This document shows, piece after piece, positions 5,971 through 8,956 of a stretch of DNA of 8,956 nt; position 1 is the first letter of the stretch; each line of letters begins with the position of its first letter. Under the pieces are notes generated by a model, which saw nothing but the letters and a program-made list of their open reading frames with translations, was not told the origin of the DNA and made no database searches. Made by a program: the position numbers and the translations under genes. Source of the stretch: Spirochaeta sp. (GTDB lineage Bacteria > Spirochaetota > Spirochaetia > UBA9216); NCBI GenBank assembly GCA_003454605.1, contig DMKD01000297.1, forward strand, positions 1 to 8,956, given 5' to 3'.

Positions 5971-7527
5971 GTGCAACAGAAGAGGATAAAAATGAAGAAA
6001 TTCAGAGAAATTATCAGGCTTGTAGAAACCTCTGAGCTGAGCCAACGACAAATTGCCGGAGCGCTAAAGGTCTCCAGACCAGTAGTCTCAGATACTATCC
6101 GGAAAATTAAATCATCAGGAATAAGATTTGATGAAATCATGGAACTTTCAGATACTGCTTTAGGTGAGCTGCTAACCGGAGAAAAAACCACAGGAAGTAA
6201 AACAGTTCAGTTACAGGAATTGTTCCCCTACATTGCAAAAGAGTTAAAGAAAAAAGGTGTTACACGGCAATTACTATGGGAAGAATACCTGGAGAAGTAT
6301 CCTGAAGGATTACGCTACACCCAGTTTTGTTATCATTTCCAGCAATGGCAAAAAGAAGATCAGGTTTCTATGCATATCGAACATAAGGCGGGAGACAAGA
6401 TGTTCGTTGATTATACAGGCCATAAAATGGATCTCACCGACCGCAAAACAGGAAAAACAACACCAGCAGAAGTCTTTGTGGCTATACTTCCCGCAAGTCA
6501 GCTGACATATACTGAAGCAACTATGGATCAGAAACAGGAATCATTTGTTCGGTCAAATGAACACGCAATAAGGTATTTTGGAGGGGTTCCTGCGGCAATT
6601 GTTCCTGACAATCTCAAGGCTGGGGTAATTAAGGCAAATATATACGAGCCAGACCTTAATCCGCTATTCGCAGACTTTGCAGAGTATTACCGAACAGCGA
6701 TACTGCCCGCAAGGGCACGAAAACCGAAAGATAAAGCTCATGTAGAGAACGCGGTAAAAATAATCTATCAGCGAGTATTTGCACCACTACGCAACAGAAC
6801 ATTTTACACCCTCGAAGAACTTAATATAGCTATCAAGGAAAGGCTCGAAGAACATAATAATCGTAAACTGACTAAAATGACAGTTTCCAGACGTGAACTT
6901 TTTGAAGAAATAGAGACAAATGAACTAAAAGCCTTACCAATAGCTCCCTATCCGCTAAAAAACATTCAGGATAATACTCTGGTTGAATTTAATTATCATA
7001 TTAAGCTGAAAGAAGATAACCACTACTATAGTGTTCCATACAGTTTGAAAGGAAAACGCGTCAAAATAATCTATGATGAGAGGAATGTAGCGATCTATCA
7101 TGAGCATATTCGTATCTGGCAGCACCATAGAAGCCGAAAAAGCTATCAGTATACGACAGAAACAGCTCATATGCCGAAACACCATCGTTTTAAAGATGAC
7201 TGGAGCCCTGAAAAACTTAAGTGGTGGGCCGGTAACATAGGCGTAGAAACAGGTTTGGCAGTATCCCACATACTCGAGGCAAAAGCACATCCGGAACAGG
7301 CGTATAAATCCTGTATAGGGATTTTGAATCAGGCAAAGAAGTACGGTCACACAACTCTCAATTTAGCCTGCCGCAGAGCATTAAACCTGGAACGAATCAA
7401 TTACCCGACCATCGAACAGGAGGCGAAGAGAATCTATGAGCAATATGAACAGGAGGAGGACAAAAAACAGATGTCTTTGCTTCCTGAAATTCATGAAAAT
7501 ATTCGTGGAAAGAATTATTACAGTTAG
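5971..7527 (+). CDS. istA: IS21-family transposase IstA
   Basis: This DDE-class transposase of 518 residues carries out strand cleavage and joining of the element, working with IstB. An N-terminal HTH (about 20-50, SELSQRQIAGALKVSRPVVSDTI) binds the terminal iterons. The retroviral-integrase-type catalytic core spans about 138-275, with Asp147 in MFVDYTG, Asp213 in IVPDNLK and Glu259 in DKAHVENAV. The D-E gap of 45 residues is normal for the family. A C-terminal basic/beta region (about 330-400) follows. Size is as expected for IstA, and no frameshift or internal stop is seen. The GTG start at 5971 is preceded by AGGAG six nt upstream; an ATG at 5992 (MKKFREI) with AGAGGA before it is an alternative. 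istB follows after 8 bp. Confidence 0.95.
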   Translation: MQQKRIKMKKFREIIRLVETSELSQRQIAGALKVSRPVVSDTIRKIKSSGIRFDEIMELSDTALGELLTGEKTTGSKTVQLQELFPYIAKELKKKGVTRQLLWEEYLEKYPEGLRYTQFCYHFQQWQKEDQVSMHIEHKAGDKMFVDYTGHKMDLTDRKTGKTTPAEVFVAILPASQLTYTEATMDQKQESFVRSNEHAIRYFGGVPAAIVPDNLKAGVIKANIYEPDLNPLFADFAEYYRTAILPARARKPKDKAHVENAVKIIYQRVFAPLRNRTFYTLEELNIAIKERLEEHNNRKLTKMTVSRRELFEEIETNELKALPIAPYPLKNIQDNTLVEFNYHIKLKEDNHYYSVPYSLKGKRVKIIYDERNVAIYHEHIRIWQHHRSRKSYQYTTETAHMPKHHRFKDDWSPEKLKWWAGNIGVETGLAVSHILEAKAHPEQAYKSCIGILNQAKKYGHTTLNLACRRALNLERINYPTIEQEAKRIYEQYEQEEDKKQMSLLPEIHENIRGKNYYS

Positions 7528-7535
7528 GAGACGCA

Positions 7536-8276
7536 ATGAACAACAATGAAGCAACAATTTCTAAAATGAGAGAACTGAAGTTGCAAGGAATGGCTACAGC
7601 ATACTTGAACGTTCTTGAGACGGGCTTGAATGAAAAATACACGCTGGATGAATTATTAACTCATCTGATAGATGCTGAGTGGTATGACCGCCGGGAGAGG
7701 AAGAGGGAAAGGCTTCGAAAGGGTGCTGGGTTTCGGTATCATGCTACTTTTGATGAAATCGATTTTACTCTTAAAAGAAATCTGGATAAGAATCAGATGC
7801 TTCGTTTATCTGATGCTAAATGGATACGGCAGCACAAAGATATTCTTATTACAGGCTCGACGGGTATCGGCAAAAGCTTCATTGGAAGCGCGCTGGGCAG
7901 CATTGCCTGCGATAATGGATACAAAGTGTATTATCATTTGACAGGAAGAATGCTTGGCGCACTCAAAGAGGCAAAGAAAACAGGCATGTATTTGAAACAG
8001 CTTGCAAAGCTCTATAAAACAGACCTGCTGATTCTTGAAGATTTCGGCTTGAATACCTTTGATCACGAAAGCCGATTGATTCTATTAGATATCATGGAAG
8101 ACCGGCATGGCCGGAAATCAACCATATTCCTGTCTCAACTACCGGTTGCCTCCTGGCATGGCATTATCGGCGATTCCACTATCGCAGATGCTGTCATGGA
8201 TAGGATAGCGTATGGTTCATACCGAATTGAACTTAACGGAGAGTCTGTCAGGAAGAAAAAGTATCAGGATTCTTGA
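7536..8276 (+). CDS. istB: IS21-family helper ATPase IstB
   Basis: This DnaC/DnaA-like AAA+ ATPase of 246 residues helps IstA assemble on target DNA and controls insertion. The N-terminal helical region carries a basic RRERKRERLRKGAGF stretch (52-66). Walker A is GSTGIGKS (107-114), Walker B is DLLILEDFG (163-171), and a sensor-1 region STIFLSQLP leads to the family ending MDRIAYGSYRIELNGESVRK. The length is typical and the gene is intact. AGGAG, overlapping the istA stop codon, provides the ribosome binding site, so the pair is probably one transcript. A 10-bp inverted repeat (8281-8290 / 8331-8340) follows five bases after the stop. Confidence 0.95.
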   Translation: MNNNEATISKMRELKLQGMATAYLNVLETGLNEKYTLDELLTHLIDAEWYDRRERKRERLRKGAGFRYHATFDEIDFTLKRNLDKNQMLRLSDAKWIRQHKDILITGSTGIGKSFIGSALGSIACDNGYKVYYHLTGRMLGALKEAKKTGMYLKQLAKLYKTDLLILEDFGLNTFDHESRLILLDIMEDRHGRKSTIFLSQLPVASWHGIIGDSTIADAVMDRIAYGSYRIELNGESVRKKKYQDS

Positions 8277-8280
8277 CTTG

Positions 8281-8340
8281 AACCTGCCACTTACGGTAAA
8301 AATAATATCAGGTTAGATGAAGTCTTAAAGGTGGCAGGTT
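8281..8340. repeat. Perfect 10-bp inverted repeat after istB
   Basis: AACCTGCCAC (8281-8290) is the exact reverse complement of GTGGCAGGTT (8331-8340), with 40 nt between them. The inner copy has the same orientation as the left-end iterons, so it is a reversed iteron inside the right end. The segment also contains the right subterminal repeat (8311-8331). It could act as an mRNA stem after istB or as a transposase site. No T-tract supports a terminator. Confidence 0.7.
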
Positions 8341-8360
8341 AAAACCGGAATGGGTGGCAG
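8331..8360 (-). repeat. Right-end iterons: two inverted CTGCCAC sites 23 bp apart
   Basis: On the - strand CTGCCAC starts at 8360 and at 8337, the same 23-bp period as at the left end. The outer copy is the full 16-mer CTGCCACCCATTCCGG, identical to the outermost left iteron. The next expected position (8314) has no match, so the right end carries two phased sites against four on the left. Confidence 0.82.
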
Positions 8361-8362
8361 AT

Positions 8363-8956
8363 TTAACCGAAATCTGCACCATAGCATAAAGCATCTTTTC
8401 CGAATCCAACCTTGTTCTCTATTTCAGTCTGTGAAAATAGATGCTCAGTGGCGGTACCGGCTTCGAATTCTGCTGAAAAATCCTTTGCTTCTGATATTTT
8501 CTCAGATAGATACTTCTGTCGTTCTGTTGATTTAGCTCCATATTGCTCAGCAACATTCATAACATGAAGTTTCTCAATCGTCGAATTCATATTACCTTCA
8601 TTGCGCCATGAATCTACGAACATTCGATCATAATCCAGAGAAGCACCCATCCGTGCTGCCCACTCACCGGTCAGGTTTATCGATATCTGAGCACCCTTAT
8701 CATCAATGAAGTGGCCGGCACTATATGCTTCAGCCAAGCCTAAGCCCACAAGCATTTCATTATTTAAGCGTGACCTTTCTTCCTTTGATAGATTTAAACC
8801 TAATACTTTTTGTAGATGTTCTGTTCTGCTTCCGCCTTTGAAGTGGCCAATCTCATGTTCTTCTCCATTTTCATCCGTATAGAATACTTCGCCACGTCCA
8901 TCATCATGGAGTGTTAGTGAACCATCTGGATTCTCGATCAACTTCCAATAATCTGC
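8363..8956 (-). pseudogene. Upstream part of the IS-interrupted gene of unknown function (open at window edge)
   Basis: The frame is open from the right edge (A-D-Y-W-K-L-I-E-N-P-D-G-S...) for 197 codons to a TAA at 8363-8365 created by the IS junction. The TTG at 8941 is therefore not a real start, and the gene begins outside the window. The protein opens with a short beta-rich segment (LIENPDGSLTLHDD, EVFYTDENGEEHEIGHFKGG) and continues with charged, mostly helical sequence (LQKVLGLNLSKEERSRLNNEML, STERQKYLSEKISEAKDFSAEF). No named domain is recognised. Joining it across the IS to 5395-5802 gives at least 331 residues ending in VNF. The composition suggests the C-terminal region of a large surface or secreted protein. 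Toxin activity is possible but unsupported. Confidence 0.75.
8365..8368. repeat. Right copy of probable 4-bp target duplication (AACC)
   Basis: This matches AACC at 5799-5802. On the - strand its GGTT supplies the final Gly codon of the upstream host fragment, and its last T, with two IS bases, forms the TAA that truncates the gene. Confidence 0.55.

Larger units (their letters stand above)
5803..8364 (+). mobile_element. Complete IS21-family insertion sequence
   Basis: The element of about 2.56 kb carries the IS21 gene pair istA-istB in tandem. Its ends are inverted copies of CTGCCACCCATTCCGG (5802-5817 and 8345-8360), giving the family-typical TG...CA if counted from 5803 to 8359. The AACC duplication instead places the right edge at 8364, leaving five asymmetric bases (GATTT) outside the inverted repeat. 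I prefer 8364 because it restores the host reading frame. Both transposition genes are uninterrupted with intact catalytic motifs, so the element looks recent and possibly active. It is inserted in the gene whose fragments lie at 5395-5802 and 8365-8956, in the opposite orientation to that gene. Confidence 0.9.

Noticed and set aside
8281..8340. 10-bp inverted repeat after istB considered as a terminator
   Set aside because: The loop is 40 nt and there is no T-tract; its arms are iteron cores of the IS.
8350..8535. 61-codon + strand frame at the IS right edge
   Set aside because: It lies antisense to the well-formed host fragment and starts within the terminal inverted repeat.

Overview
The window looks like spirochaete chromosomal DNA. 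The indications are a DNA-binding HTH fused to a PTS EIIA domain, an SUMF1-fold lipoprotein, and moderate GC that drops visibly in the right half. This assignment is inferred from gene content and no marker gene confirms it. The left half (about 1-4140) reads as ordinary resident genome on the + strand. The right half (about 4540-8956) is accessory DNA on the - strand, split by an insertion sequence.

Left half: the C-terminal GGDEF domain of a diguanylate cyclase enters from the window edge. A good sigma70-type promoter inside the 3' end of that gene and just after it (CTGACA, 17 bp, TATAAT) drives a two-gene operon. The operon encodes an AAA+ ATPase with a degenerate N-terminal ATPase-like half, translationally coupled by an ATGA overlap to an aldose 1-epimerase (galM). 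A second promoter (TTGACC, 16 bp, TATAAT) drives an HTH-EIIA fusion regulator. That gene is followed by a modest terminator and then a roughly 118-nt stretch with a plausible promoter, two hairpins, two ACCUCCUUUU motifs and a very strong rho-independent terminator. This is a candidate small RNA.

Right half: an SUMF1/FGE-fold lipoprotein gene carries a 9-G tract in a conserved core motif. It is start/stop coupled (TAATG) to the gene upstream of it on the - strand. That upstream gene is the 3' part of a larger unrecognised protein and is interrupted by a complete IS21-family element (istA + istB). The IS ends carry iterated sites at an exact 23-bp period, four on the left and two on the right. 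Removing the IS together with one copy of a 4-bp AACC/GGTT duplication restores a single open frame across the junction, so the insertion and its host gene can be reconstructed.

No CRISPR array, tRNA, rRNA or origin was seen. The observations most worth following are the candidate sRNA, the in-frame reconstructable IS21 disruption, the phased transposase-site arrays, the poly-G tract in the lipoprotein gene, and the DNA-binding EIIA regulator with repeats around its own promoter.
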